Assembly (NCBI GenBank): GCA_945897825.1
Contig: CAMDGX010000001.1
Coordinates: 1 to 64,000 of the forward strand
DNA: 64,000 nucleotides
Reading direction: 5' to 3'
From: Asaia bogorensis
Lineage (GTDB): Bacteria; Pseudomonadota; Alphaproteobacteria; Acetobacterales; Acetobacteraceae
Positions 18,578-27,053 of the stretch are shown here, piece after piece. Positions within the stretch are counted from its first letter, which is position 1. Every line of letters starts with the position of its first letter. A program made the translations under genes and the position numbers. The notes beneath the pieces are model-generated. The model did not search any database, was not told where the DNA came from, and saw nothing but the letters and a program-made list of their open reading frames with translations.

Positions 18578-21406
18578 ATGCCATCCCCCCTTTCCCTGCC
18601 CGATTCGCCCTTGCCCGATTCTCCGTCGGTGGTGGCCGGTGCCGCCCGCGCCGCAATCCTGACGGCGGACGGCGAAATGCTGCTGCTGCCTGCCGAGGCC
18701 GCCGGCCGGCAGCTGCGCGGGCAGGCGCCGCTGCTGGTGCACGCGCCGGCGACGCTGAAGCGACTGGGGCTGGGCGAGACGCCGGCGCTCGACCTGCTGG
18801 AGCTGTTCGCCTTCGTGCTGCCCGCCCGAGCGGTAGCCCCCACCCCGCGCGGCCTGGCGCTGGCGCTGGACATGGATCCCCCGGGAAAGACACTGGAGGA
18901 TCAGGCAGCCAACCTGCCGGATATCGCCACCACGTTGCTGGCCCGCCTCGCCGCCCTGCGCGGCCAGCCCGCCGCCAAGCCGCTGTCCGAACTAGCCGCC
19001 CGGATGGGCCGCGCCGGCTGGGGCTGGACGGAGCCGGTGCTCGCCGCCCTCGGCCTGCCCGGCGCCGTGGCGTCGGACGAGGTGCTGCGGGTGTGGAAGC
19101 GCCTGCCGGAATGGGAGGACCTGCCGCCGCCGCCCGCCCCCTCCGCCACGCCGGTCGCGCCGGAGGAGGCCCGCGCGCGCCTGGCCGACATGCTGGGCGA
19201 CGCCGCCGAGGCGCGGCCCGGGCAGAGCGACTATGCCGCCGCCGTCACCCATGCCTTCGCCCCCCGCGAGCAGCGCGGCGACCCGCACCTGGTGTTGGCC
19301 GAGGCCGGCACCGGCACCGGCAAGACGCTGGGCTACGTGGCGCCGGCCAGCCTGTGGGCGGAACGCAACAAGGGCAGCGTGTGGGTCAGCACCTTCACCC
19401 GCCACCTGCAACGCCAGGTGGAGGCGGAGCTGGCCCGGCTCTACCCAAACCCCGCCGAGCGCCGCCGCCGCGTGGTGGTGCGCAAGGGGCGGGAGAACTA
19501 CCTCTGCCTGCTGAACCTGCAGGATTCGATGGGCGCGATCCTGGGCGGCGTGCAGGGCTCCGCCCATCCCGGCGTCATCCCGCTCGGCCTGATCGCGCGC
19601 TGGGCGATGGCGACCACCGACGGCGACATCCAGGGCGGCGACCTGCCCGGCTGGTTCGCCGACCTGTTCGGCACCGCCTACACCGCGGGGCTGGCCGACC
19701 GGCGCGGCGAGTGCATCCATGCCGGCTGCGAGCACTGGAAGAAGTGCTTCGTGGAACACACCATCCGCCGCGCCCGGGGGGCCGAAATCGTGGTCGCCAA
19801 CCACGCGCTGGTGATGGCCCAGGCGGTTTGGGGCGGGCTCGACGACGGCGCCGTGCCCGGCCGCTACGTGTTCGACGAGGGCCACCATCTGTTCGACGCC
19901 GCCGACGGCGCCTTCTCCGCCGTGCTGTCGGGGCTGGAGACGCAGGAGCTGCGCCGCTGGCTGCTGGGTGCCGAGGGCGGACGCTCGCGCGCGCGCGGGC
20001 TGAAACGGCGCCTGGAAGACCTGGTCGCGGCGCGCGACGACCTGCTCGCCCCGCTCGATGCCGCCCTGATGGCCGCCCGCGCCCTGCCGGCCTCCGGCTG
20101 GGCCGACCGCCTCGCGCTGGAACTCCCGACCCTCGACGGCGAACAGGCCAACCCCACCGAGGCCTTCCTGCGCGCCGCCCGCGTGCAGGCCCTCGCCCGC
20201 GCCCAGGGCGACGGCGACGCGGTCGGCTCGGTGGAGTGCGACCTCTACCCGGTCGGCCCCGACCTGCCCGACCGCGCCGCCGCGCTGGCCCGCGCGCTGC
20301 AACGCCTGGCCACCCCGCTCAAGACGCTGATGGACCGCCTCGCCGCCCGCCTGGAAGACGAGGCGGAGGAACTGGACGAGGCGACGCGCGGGCGCATCGA
20401 GGCCGCCTGCCGCAGCCTCAAGCGCCGTGGCGTCGATCCGCTGTCCGCGTGGGGCGCCATGCTGGCCGCCGTCGGCGCCGAGCCGCCGGAGCCCGGGCAG
20501 CGGCCGGAACACATCCTGTTCCTGCGCCTGGACCGCCGCGGCACGTTTGACGAGTTTGCGCCGCGACGCGGCGCGGGGGACCGGGATGTCGGCCTGCACC
20601 GCCACTGGCTGGACCCCACCATCCCCTTCGCCGCCACGCTCGCCCGCCCGGCGCAGGGCCTGCTGGTCACCTCCGCCACCCTGCGCGACGCCGGGGCTAC
20701 CGATGTCGAGGCGGCGTGGGAGGATGCCGAGGCCCGCGTCGGCGCCACCCACCTGCCCAGCCCGGCGATCCGCGTCGCCGTCGCCTCGCCGTTCGACTAC
20801 GCGGCGCAAACCCGCTGCTTCGTCGTCACCGACGTGAACACGCGCGAGATCGGCGCGCTGGCGGCGGCCTACCGCACGCTGTTCCAGGCCTCCGGCGGCG
20901 GCGGGCTCGGCCTGTTCACCGCCATCGCACGGCTGCGCGCCGTCCACGCCCGCATCGCCGCCCCGCTGGAGGAGGCCGGTATCCCGCTGCTCGCCCAGCA
21001 TGTCGACGCGATGGACAACGCCACCCTGGTCGACGTGTTCCGCACCGAGGAGGACAGCTGCCTGCTCGGCACCGACGCGATGCGCGACGGCGTGGACGTG
21101 CCGGGCCGCGCCCTGCGCCTGGTGGTGTTCGAGCGCGTGCCCTGGCCGCGGCCGGACATCCTGCACCGCGAACGCCGCGTCCATCTCTCGGGCGGGGACA
21201 CCGCCGGCTACGACACCCGCGTCGCCCGCTTCCGCCTGCGCCAGGCCTTCGGGCGGCTGATCCGCGCCTCCACCGACCGCGGCGCCTTCGTGCTGCTGGA
21301 CCGCGGCACGCCCAGCCGGATGCTGTCGGCTTTCCCGCAAGGGGTGGCGGTGCAACGCGTCGGCCTGTCCGAGGCGGCGGCGCAGGTGCGGGATTTCCTG
21401 AAATAG
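18578..21406 (+). CDS. DinG/XPD-like iron-sulphur ATP-dependent DNA helicase
   Basis: Superfamily 2 helicase of the Rad3/XPD/DinG group, expected to unwind DNA 5' to 3' in repair or R-loop removal. Walker A is GTGTGKT (residues 244-250) and the DEAH-type box is D433-E-G-H436. Four cysteines between them (C310, C379, C384, C390) have the spacing of the 4Fe-4S cluster domain. C-terminal helicase motifs include LLGTDAMRDGVDVPG and RQAFGRLIR. The ~240-residue N-terminal part is specific to this alphaproteobacterial type and has no motif I can name. The protein is 942 residues from the ATG at 18578, with no strong ribosome site. It is divergent from lysS. dinG itself is shorter (about 716 in E. 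coli), so I leave the symbol empty. Confidence 0.9.
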   Translation: MPSPLSLPDSPLPDSPSVVAGAARAAILTADGEMLLLPAEAAGRQLRGQAPLLVHAPATLKRLGLGETPALDLLELFAFVLPARAVAPTPRGLALALDMDPPGKTLEDQAANLPDIATTLLARLAALRGQPAAKPLSELAARMGRAGWGWTEPVLAALGLPGAVASDEVLRVWKRLPEWEDLPPPPAPSATPVAPEEARARLADMLGDAAEARPGQSDYAAAVTHAFAPREQRGDPHLVLAEAGTGTGKTLGYVAPASLWAERNKGSVWVSTFTRHLQRQVEAELARLYPNPAERRRRVVVRKGRENYLCLLNLQDSMGAILGGVQGSAHPGVIPLGLIARWAMATTDGDIQGGDLPGWFADLFGTAYTAGLADRRGECIHAGCEHWKKCFVEHTIRRARGAEIVVANHALVMAQAVWGGLDDGAVPGRYVFDEGHHLFDAADGAFSAVLSGLETQELRRWLLGAEGGRSRARGLKRRLEDLVAARDDLLAPLDAALMAARALPASGWADRLALELPTLDGEQANPTEAFLRAARVQALARAQGDGDAVGSVECDLYPVGPDLPDRAAALARALQRLATPLKTLMDRLAARLEDEAEELDEATRGRIEAACRSLKRRGVDPLSAWGAMLAAVGAEPPEPGQRPEHILFLRLDRRGTFDEFAPRRGAGDRDVGLHRHWLDPTIPFAATLARPAQGLLVTSATLRDAGATDVEAAWEDAEARVGATHLPSPAIRVAVASPFDYAAQTRCFVVTDVNTREIGALAAAYRTLFQASGGGGLGLFTAIARLRAVHARIAAPLEEAGIPLLAQHVDAMDNATLVDVFRTEEDSCLLGTDAMRDGVDVPGRALRLVVFERVPWPRPDILHRERRVHLSGGDTAGYDTRVARFRLRQAFGRLIRASTDRGAFVLLDRGTPSRMLSAFPQGVAVQRVGLSEAAAQVRDFLK

Positions 21407-21651
21407 GCGACGATTCCCGCTTCACGAGACATGACTCGCGGGCCGTGTCGCTCTTTGATGCCCCAAAACACGCATCAAGGTAATTAATTGTAGACAATGG
21501 TATCGTTTACGCAATGCGCCATCGTATCATGTGCGCGATGGCGCTATCGTCGTTCCGTGGCGGCAGTGCAACCACTGCCGACATCGCCGCGGGGCACCCG
21601 TCGGGAGTGGTTGCGCAGTGACAACCATACCGGCATGGATTAGAGAGGCTT
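21407..21651 (+). promoter_or_regulatory. Leader of the Bcr/CflA exporter gene, with an inverted repeat at 21516-21544
   Basis: This gene-free 245 bp stretch has an AT-rich middle (TAATTAATTG at about 21481). Perfect 9 bp arms GCGCCATCG (21516-21524) and CGATGGCGC (21536-21544) flank an 11 bp spacer; TATCG occurs just outside and inside them. The position about 110-135 bp ahead of an efflux gene suits an operator or attenuator. No regulator gene is adjacent, so the partner is unknown. Confidence 0.45.
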
Positions 21652-22851
21652 ATGGCGCTTCGACCGCACTCCGTCGGCTTCACATTCCTGATCGGAGCGC
21701 TCGCCGCGCTGCCGCCTTTGTCCATCGACCTCGGCCTGCCGGCGCTGAACCTGCTGTACGCAGCCCTCGGCGCCAGCCCCGCCCAGGCGGCGATGACCCT
21801 CTCGCTCTTCCTCGCCGGCTTCGGCGTGGCCCAGCTGGTGATGGGCCCGCTGTCCGACCGTTTCGGCCGCCGCCCGGTGATGCTGGGCGGCATGAGCCTC
21901 TACGCCGCCGCCGGCCTCGGCTGCGCGCTCGCCCCCTCGATCGAGGCGCTGCTCGCCTTCCGCCTGCTGGAGGGCGTCGGCGCCGCCGGCGGCACCACGC
22001 TCGCCATGGCCGTGGTGCGCGACAGCTTCGACGGCCAGGCCGGGCGCATCAAGATGAGCCAGGTCAGCATGGTCATCACCATCGCCCCCATCATCGCGCC
22101 GACGCTGGGCGGGCTGATCCTGCTGCTGGGCGAATGGCGCCTGATCTACCTCATGCTCGGCCTGGCCGGCATCGCCTTGGTGCTGGCGGTGTATTTCGGC
22201 CTGGAGGAAAGCCGCCCGCCCACCCCCGGGGCGCGGCTGGACCTGCTCGGCCGCTACGCCGCGGTGTTCCGCCATCGCCGCACCATGGGCTACGTGCTGG
22301 TGAACACGCTCGGCTCCGGCGGGCTGTTCGCCTTCATCGCCGCCTCGCCGCTGGTGCTGATGGGCAGCATGCATGTCAGCGTGCAGGTGTTCGGCCTGCT
22401 GTTCGCCATCACCTCCTCCGGCATCCTGATCGGCTCGGCGATCAACAACCGCCTCGCCCGCCGTGGCGTCGCCGCGCGGGTGCCGCTGGCGGTCGGGCTG
22501 TCGGTCGCCCCGCTGGCCGCGCTGGCCGCCGCCACCTTCATGGCGATGGGCATCGTGCGGCTGGAAACCTTCATCCCGTTCGTGGTGGTGGTCGGCATCT
22601 GCCGCGGGCTGACCACGCCGAACATCACCCACGCGGCGCTGGAGCCGGTCCCGCACCATGCCGGCACCACGGCGGCGCTGATGGGCTGCGGCCAGATGCT
22701 GTGCATGGCGGCCTCCGGCGTCATCGTGGCGAGCCTCTACCCCACGCTCGGCCCGCTGGGCGTGGCACTCACCATGCTCGGCTTCCTCTCCGCCGGCCTG
22801 CTCTCCTGGCTCGTGGTGGAGCGCGCGGCGCGATCGGCAGCCGTGGCATAA
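21652..22851 (+). CDS. Bcr/CflA-family MFS drug exporter
   Basis: A 399-residue inner-membrane protein with 12 predicted helices of the major facilitator superfamily, drug:H+ antiporter-1 type. The loop 2-3 motif A is clear (GPLSDRFGRRPV, about residues 63-74), preceded by the Bcr-like start LPPLSIDLGLPAL. The likely role is proton-driven export of small drugs or metabolites; the substrate cannot be told from sequence. ATG 21652 follows an AGAGAGG ribosome site at very short spacing. It stands alone: rmuC follows after 43 bp on the same strand, and the leader carries an inverted repeat that may bind a regulator. Confidence 0.88.
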   Translation: MALRPHSVGFTFLIGALAALPPLSIDLGLPALNLLYAALGASPAQAAMTLSLFLAGFGVAQLVMGPLSDRFGRRPVMLGGMSLYAAAGLGCALAPSIEALLAFRLLEGVGAAGGTTLAMAVVRDSFDGQAGRIKMSQVSMVITIAPIIAPTLGGLILLLGEWRLIYLMLGLAGIALVLAVYFGLEESRPPTPGARLDLLGRYAAVFRHRRTMGYVLVNTLGSGGLFAFIAASPLVLMGSMHVSVQVFGLLFAITSSGILIGSAINNRLARRGVAARVPLAVGLSVAPLAALAAATFMAMGIVRLETFIPFVVVVGICRGLTTPNITHAALEPVPHHAGTTAALMGCGQMLCMAASGVIVASLYPTLGPLGVALTMLGFLSAGLLSWLVVERAARSAAVA

Positions 22852-22894
22852 TCCCCCGCGACTCGCGGTCGGCGGGTCGGGGCAGGCGGTGCGG

Positions 22895-24160
22895 ATGACG
22901 GTCGAACTGGTTCTGGCGACAACTGCGGCGGCCGCCGTGCTGCTGGCGATCCTGGTGGCGCTCTCGGCCCTGCGCCGGCAGGGCGGCGCGGTCGAGCGCC
23001 TGCGCCTGCTGGAGGAACGCATCCTCGCCGGCCAGCGCACCGAGGCCGAAACCCTGCGCGCCAGCCTCGCCGCCGCCGAGCGCGCCCTCTCCCACGCCCA
23101 GGCCCAGGGCGGCCAGGCCCTGCGCGGCGAGGTCGCCGGCGCCATCGAGGCCCTGCGCGCCAGCAACGAGGCCCGCCTCGCCGACATCGCCCGCACGCTC
23201 GCCGCACAGCTCGCCGCCATCCGCGCCAGCGTGACGGAACAGCTCCACCAAGCCGTCGAGAAGCAGATGACCACCAGCTTCGCCCGCGTCACCGAGCAGT
23301 TCGCCCAGGTGCAGAAGGCGATGGGCGAGATGCAGGCCGTCGGCGCCCAGATCGGCGACATCAAGCGCCTGTTCGGCAACGTGAAAACCCGTGGCGGCTG
23401 GGGCGAGACCCAGGTGCGCGCCATGCTCGACGACGTGCTGCCCCCCGGCGCCTACGACACCAACTGGAAGCCGCGCGAGGGCAGCGACGACGCCGTCGAG
23501 TTCGCCATCATCATGCCCATGCGCGGCGCCATCCGCCCCCGCCTGCCGGTCGACGCCAAGTTCCCCGTCGAGGACTACGAGCGCCTGCTCACCGCCCAGG
23601 ACAACGCCGACCCCGAGGCCGAGCGCGCCGCCCGCCGGGCGCTGGCCACCCGCGTGCGCACCGAAGCCCGCAAGATCGCCGAGAAATACATCCTGCCCCC
23701 CACCACCGTCGAATTCGCGGTGATGTACCTCCCCACCGACGGCCTCTACGCCGAGGTCGCGCGCATCGACGGGCTGGTCGACGAGCTCGGCCGGCTGCAC
23801 CGCGTGCTGGTCATGGGCCCCAGCCTGTTCCCCGCCCTGCTGCGCACCATCCACCTCGGCCACGTGACCCTCGCGCTGGAACAGAAGGCCGACGAGGTGC
23901 GTCACCTCCTCGGCGCCGCGCGCACCGAGATGCAGAAGATGGACGGCGTGATCGACCGCCTCGCCCGCCAGGCCGGCACCTTCACCAACACCATCCAGCA
24001 GATGAAAACCCGCACCGTCCAGATCCAGCGCAAGCTGAAGAACGTCGAAGCCCTGGACCCCGAAACCGCCGCCGCCCTGATCGGCCCCCCCGACGAAAGC
24101 GCGGTTGACGACTCCGACGCGCCGGCGGAAGACGGCACCGAGGGAGACCGCAATGCCTGA
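22895..24160 (+). CDS. rmuC: DNA recombination protein RmuC
   Basis: RmuC-family protein, implicated in limiting DNA rearrangement at inverted repeats. It has an N-terminal membrane anchor (about residues 3-22), a long coiled-coil of about 100 residues rich in Ala/Glu/Arg, and then the nuclease-like core with the family landmarks [17 protein letters not shown] ([11 protein letters not shown]) and LPTDGLYAE. The chain is 421 residues from ATG 22895; a GTG two codons earlier is also possible. The acidic C-terminal tail overlaps the start of gmhA by 8 bp, so the two are translationally coupled. The pairing of rmuC with a sugar isomerase has no obvious functional meaning. Confidence 0.92.
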   Translation: MTVELVLATTAAAAVLLAILVALSALRRQGGAVERLRLLEERILAGQRTEAETLRASLAAAERALSHAQAQGGQALRGEVAGAIEALRASNEARLADIARTLAAQLAAIRASVTEQLHQAVEKQMTTSFARVTEQFAQVQKAMGEMQAVGAQIGDIKRLFGNVKTRGGWGETQVRAMLDDVLPPGAYDTNWKPREGSDDAVEFAIIMPMRGAIRPRLPVDAKFPVEDYERLLTAQDNADPEAERAARRALATRVRTEARKIAEKYILPPTTVEFAVMYLPTDGLYAEVARIDGLVDELGRLHRVLVMGPSLFPALLRTIHLGHVTLALEQKADEVRHLLGAARTEMQKMDGVIDRLARQAGTFTNTIQQMKTRTVQIQRKLKNVEALDPETAAALIGPPDESAVDDSDAPAEDGTEGDRNA

Positions 24161-24761
24161 CGCGCCCCACTACGTCGCCCACTACCTCGCCGCCAGCCGG
24201 GCCGCGATGGACGCATTCGCCGCCGACGCCGCCGCCACCGCCACGATGCTCGCCATGGCCGCCGCCATCGCCGCGCGCATGAAGGCCGGCGGCAAGCTGC
24301 TCGTCGCCGGCAATGGCGGCAGCGCGGCCGACGCCCAGCACATCGCCGGCGAGTTCATCTCCCGCCTGATGTTCGACCACCCCCCGCTCCCCGCCATCGC
24401 GCTGACCACCGACAGCTCGGCCATGACCGCGACCGCCAACGACTACGGCTACGACCACGTCTTCGAACGCCAGGTCCAAGCCCTCGGCCGCCCCGGCGAC
24501 GCCTTCCTCGGCATCTCCACCTCGGGCAACTCCCCCAGCATCCTGCGCGCCCTCGAAGCTGCCCAGGCCGGCGGCCTGCTCACCCTCGGCTTCGCCGGGC
24601 AAGGCGGCGGCCGGATGGCCCCGCTCTGCGGCCACCTCCTCCGCGCCCCCTCCACCTGGACGCCGATCATCCAGCAAATCCACATCACTGCGGCGCATAT
24701 CGTCTGCGCGCTGGTGGAACGGGCAATGTTCCCCGATCTGGCGCCGGAGATCGAAGCATGA
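24153..24761 (+). CDS. gmhA: Phosphoheptose isomerase (SIS domain)
   Basis: Converts sedoheptulose 7-phosphate to D-glycero-D-manno-heptose 7-phosphate, the first step to the heptose of the LPS core. It is a single SIS domain of 202 residues with the family motifs [12 protein letters not shown] (about 52-63), the catalytic Glu in [13 protein letters not shown] for phosphate binding, and the catalytic His in QIHITAAH near the C terminus. The start is ATG 24153, preceded by AGGGAG, overlapping the rmuC stop. Other heptose genes are not in the window. A nested-hairpin repeat begins 12 bp after its stop and probably ends the rmuC-gmhA transcript. Confidence 0.9.
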   Translation: MPDAPHYVAHYLAASRAAMDAFAADAAATATMLAMAAAIAARMKAGGKLLVAGNGGSAADAQHIAGEFISRLMFDHPPLPAIALTTDSSAMTATANDYGYDHVFERQVQALGRPGDAFLGISTSGNSPSILRALEAAQAGGLLTLGFAGQGGGRMAPLCGHLLRAPSTWTPIIQQIHITAAHIVCALVERAMFPDLAPEIEA

Positions 24762-24773
24762 GGCAGCAAGACT

Positions 24774-24907
24774 CTTCTTTTTGTGAACAAAAAGAAGCAA
24801 AAAAACTTTTCCCATTTGCCGCCGCCCAAACGGCCGAAAACGGGGCGGTGTTGTGCCGCTCGCGTATGGACGAAGTGTTTTTGGTTCTTTTTGTTCACAA
24901 AAAGAAC
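24774..24907. repeat. Nested-hairpin inverted-repeat element, copy 3
   Basis: The left end, 24774-24808, is identical to the copy at 5818. The right end, 24873-24907, has three differences, two of which are the outermost pair of its hairpin changed together (C:G to G:C), so the stem is intact. The core (~64 bp) is shorter and unrelated. The right hairpin ends 11 bp before the radA start codon, so it lies inside that gene's ribosome-binding region. Confidence 0.8.
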
Positions 24908-24918
24908 GCCTTCTCCTG

Positions 24919-26334
24919 ATGGCCAAGTCCACCACCCGCTACGTCTGCCAGGCCTGCGGCGCCGTCACCCCCAAATGGGCCGGCCGCTGCGAGGCGTGCG
25001 GCGAGTGGAACACCATCGTCGAGGAGGTCCAGCAGGCGTCCCCCACCCCGGCCAAGGGCCGCCCCGGCCGCTTGGCCTTCGTCGATCTCGCCGGCACCGC
25101 CGCCCCACCGCCGCGCACGCCCACCGGCATCGCCGAGCTGGATCGTGTTCTCGGCGGCGGCCTCGTCCCCGGCTCCGCGATCCTGCTCGCCGGCGACCCC
25201 GGCATCGGCAAGTCCACCCTCCTGCTCCAGGCCGCCGCCCGCCTCGCCCGCTCCGGCCGCCGCGTGCTGTATATCTCGGGCGAGGAGGCGGTCGACCAGG
25301 TCCGCCTGCGCGCCCGCCGCCTCGGCCTGCACCAGGACCCGCTGGAGCTCGCCGCCTCCATCAACCTGCGCGACATCGCGGCCGCCATCACCGACGCCAA
25401 GGACGCCGCCCTGGTGGTGATCGACTCGATCCAGACCATGTGGCTGGAGGGCGTCGAAAGCGCCCCCGGCTCCGTCAGCCAGGTGCGCGCCTCGGCCTTC
25501 GAGCTGATCCGCGTCGCCAAGTCGCAGAACACCGCCCTGGTGCTGGTCGGCCACGTCACCCGCGAGGGCACCATCGCCGGCCCGCGCGTGTTGGAGCACA
25601 TGGTCGACGCCGTGCTGCATTTCGAGGGCGACCGCGGCCACCAGTTCCGCATCCTGCGCGGCGTCAAGAACCGCTTCGGCGCCACCGACGAGATCGGCGT
25701 GTTCGAGATGGGCGAGGCCGGCCTCACCGAGGTCGCCAACCCCTCGGCCCTGTTCCTCGCCGAACGCCGCGGCAACATCAGCGGCAGCGCGGTGTTCGCC
25801 GGCATGGAGGGCACCCGCCCGGTGCTGGTGGAAATCCAGTGCCTGCTCTCGGCCAACGCGGGCGGCTCGCCGCGCCGCAGCGTCATCGGCTGGGATTCCG
25901 GCCGCCTGTCGATGCTGCTCGCCGTGCTCGAAACCCGCTGCGGCCTGAAGCTGGGTGCCACGGACGTGTATCTCAACGTCGCCGGCGGCCTGCGCGTGGG
26001 CGAACCCGCCGCCGACCTCGCCGTCGCCGCCGCCCTCGCCTCGGCCGCCACCGACACGCCCACCGACCCCTCCTGCGTGTTCTTCGGCGAGGTCGGCCTG
26101 TCGGGCGAGGTCCGCCAGGTGGCGCACGCCGAGGCACGGCTGAAGGAGGCGCAGAAGCTCGGTTTCGCCCGCGCCGCCCTGCCGCGCCGCGTCGCCGGCG
26201 GCAACCGCAAGCTCGCCGCCCCGGAGGGCCTGGGCCTGGACGAGATCGGCCATCTCGGCGACCTCGTCGCCCGCTTCACCGGCAAGGGCGCCCGCCCCCG
26301 CCAGGATGCCGCGCCCCCTCCCGCCCCCGCATGA
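24919..26334 (+). CDS. radA: DNA repair protein RadA (RecA-like branch-migration ATPase)
   Basis: Helps process recombination intermediates alongside RecA. All three family parts are visible: a C4 zinc finger (C10-x2-C13 and C24-x2-C27), a RecA-like ATPase with Walker A GDPGIGKST (92-100) and the RadA-specific KNRFG motif (250-254), and a Lon-protease-like C-terminal domain without a catalytic Ser/Lys pair, ending in an Ala/Pro-rich tail. Its 471 residues are normal. The start is ATG 24919. No Shine-Dalgarno sequence is visible because the hairpin end of a repeat element reaches to 24907. It continues in the same direction into cvpA and purF. Confidence 0.96.
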   Translation: MAKSTTRYVCQACGAVTPKWAGRCEACGEWNTIVEEVQQASPTPAKGRPGRLAFVDLAGTAAPPPRTPTGIAELDRVLGGGLVPGSAILLAGDPGIGKSTLLLQAAARLARSGRRVLYISGEEAVDQVRLRARRLGLHQDPLELAASINLRDIAAAITDAKDAALVVIDSIQTMWLEGVESAPGSVSQVRASAFELIRVAKSQNTALVLVGHVTREGTIAGPRVLEHMVDAVLHFEGDRGHQFRILRGVKNRFGATDEIGVFEMGEAGLTEVANPSALFLAERRGNISGSAVFAGMEGTRPVLVEIQCLLSANAGGSPRRSVIGWDSGRLSMLLAVLETRCGLKLGATDVYLNVAGGLRVGEPAADLAVAAALASAATDTPTDPSCVFFGEVGLSGEVRQVAHAEARLKEAQKLGFARAALPRRVAGGNRKLAAPEGLGLDEIGHLGDLVARFTGKGARPRQDAAPPPAPA

Positions 26335-26443
26335 CGGCCGGTACAAGCCGTGGGGTGGCGCTGCGGGGCCGAGGGGCGATATACGGTGCCTCCATGGCCG
26401 TATCCCGCCCCATGGCTTCCCGCTCCCGCACCCGGGCCCGTCG

Positions 26444-27013
26444 TTGAACTGGGTCGACCTCGCCGTGCTGCTGGTCGTGGCGATCTCCGCCGCGGTCGCG
26501 TTCATGCGCGGCTTCGTGCGGGAATCGCTGGGCATCGTGGCCTGGGCCGGCGCCGCCTACATCTCCTACATCGGCATCGACACCGTCCGCCTTCCGGCCC
26601 GCAACCTGGTCGGCAACGACCAGATGGGCGACATCATCGGCCACGCCGGCCTGTTCCTCGCCGGCCTGCTGCTGCTGACCGTGATCACCAGCGTCATCGC
26701 CCAGGCGGTGCACAGCCTCGGCCTCGGCGCGCTCGACCGCACGCTCGGCATCGCTTTCGGCCTCGCCAGGGGTGCGGCGCTGGTGGTGGCTGCCTATATT
26801 GCAGCGGGATGGCTCGGCGCGCCCGAGCGCTGGCCGCAACCGGTGCGCGAGGCCCGCCTCCTGCCGCTGGTCGCCGATGCCGCCCTCGCCCTGGCCGACA
26901 CGGTTCCCGAACGCTTCCGCCCCAGCGTCCCCGTGCCGCCACCCGTCCCGGCCACCCGCTCGCTCGACCTGCTCCAGGCCGTCCCCCTCGGCCGCCAGCA
27001 GCCCAAGCCCTAA
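26444..27013 (+). CDS. CvpA family membrane protein
   Basis: A four-helix inner-membrane protein of the CvpA family (colicin V production), usually found, as here, next to purF. The first residues NWVDLAVLLVVAISA and FMRGFVRE are the family's N-terminal signature. I start at TTG 26444 because that places NWVD at the N terminus as in homologues, giving 189 residues; no ATG fits this frame without a long Pro-rich leader that overlaps radA. The C-terminal tail is Pro-rich and cytoplasmic. It lies 109 bp after radA and 40 bp before purF. Its exact role is not settled; it has been linked to envelope homeostasis. Confidence 0.85.
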   Translation: MNWVDLAVLLVVAISAAVAFMRGFVRESLGIVAWAGAAYISYIGIDTVRLPARNLVGNDQMGDIIGHAGLFLAGLLLLTVITSVIAQAVHSLGLGALDRTLGIAFGLARGAALVVAAYIAAGWLGAPERWPQPVREARLLPLVADAALALADTVPERFRPSVPVPPPVPATRSLDLLQAVPLGRQQPKP

Positions 27014-27053
27014 GCCCAGCCTCGCCCCGCCCCGCCTCGCCCAGGAGTAGCCC

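Noticed and set aside
5818-24910. Short recurring peptides such as SFCEQKEAKK and FFCFFLFTKRR in several frames
   Set aside because: They are translations of the three nested-hairpin repeat copies, not conserved small proteins.
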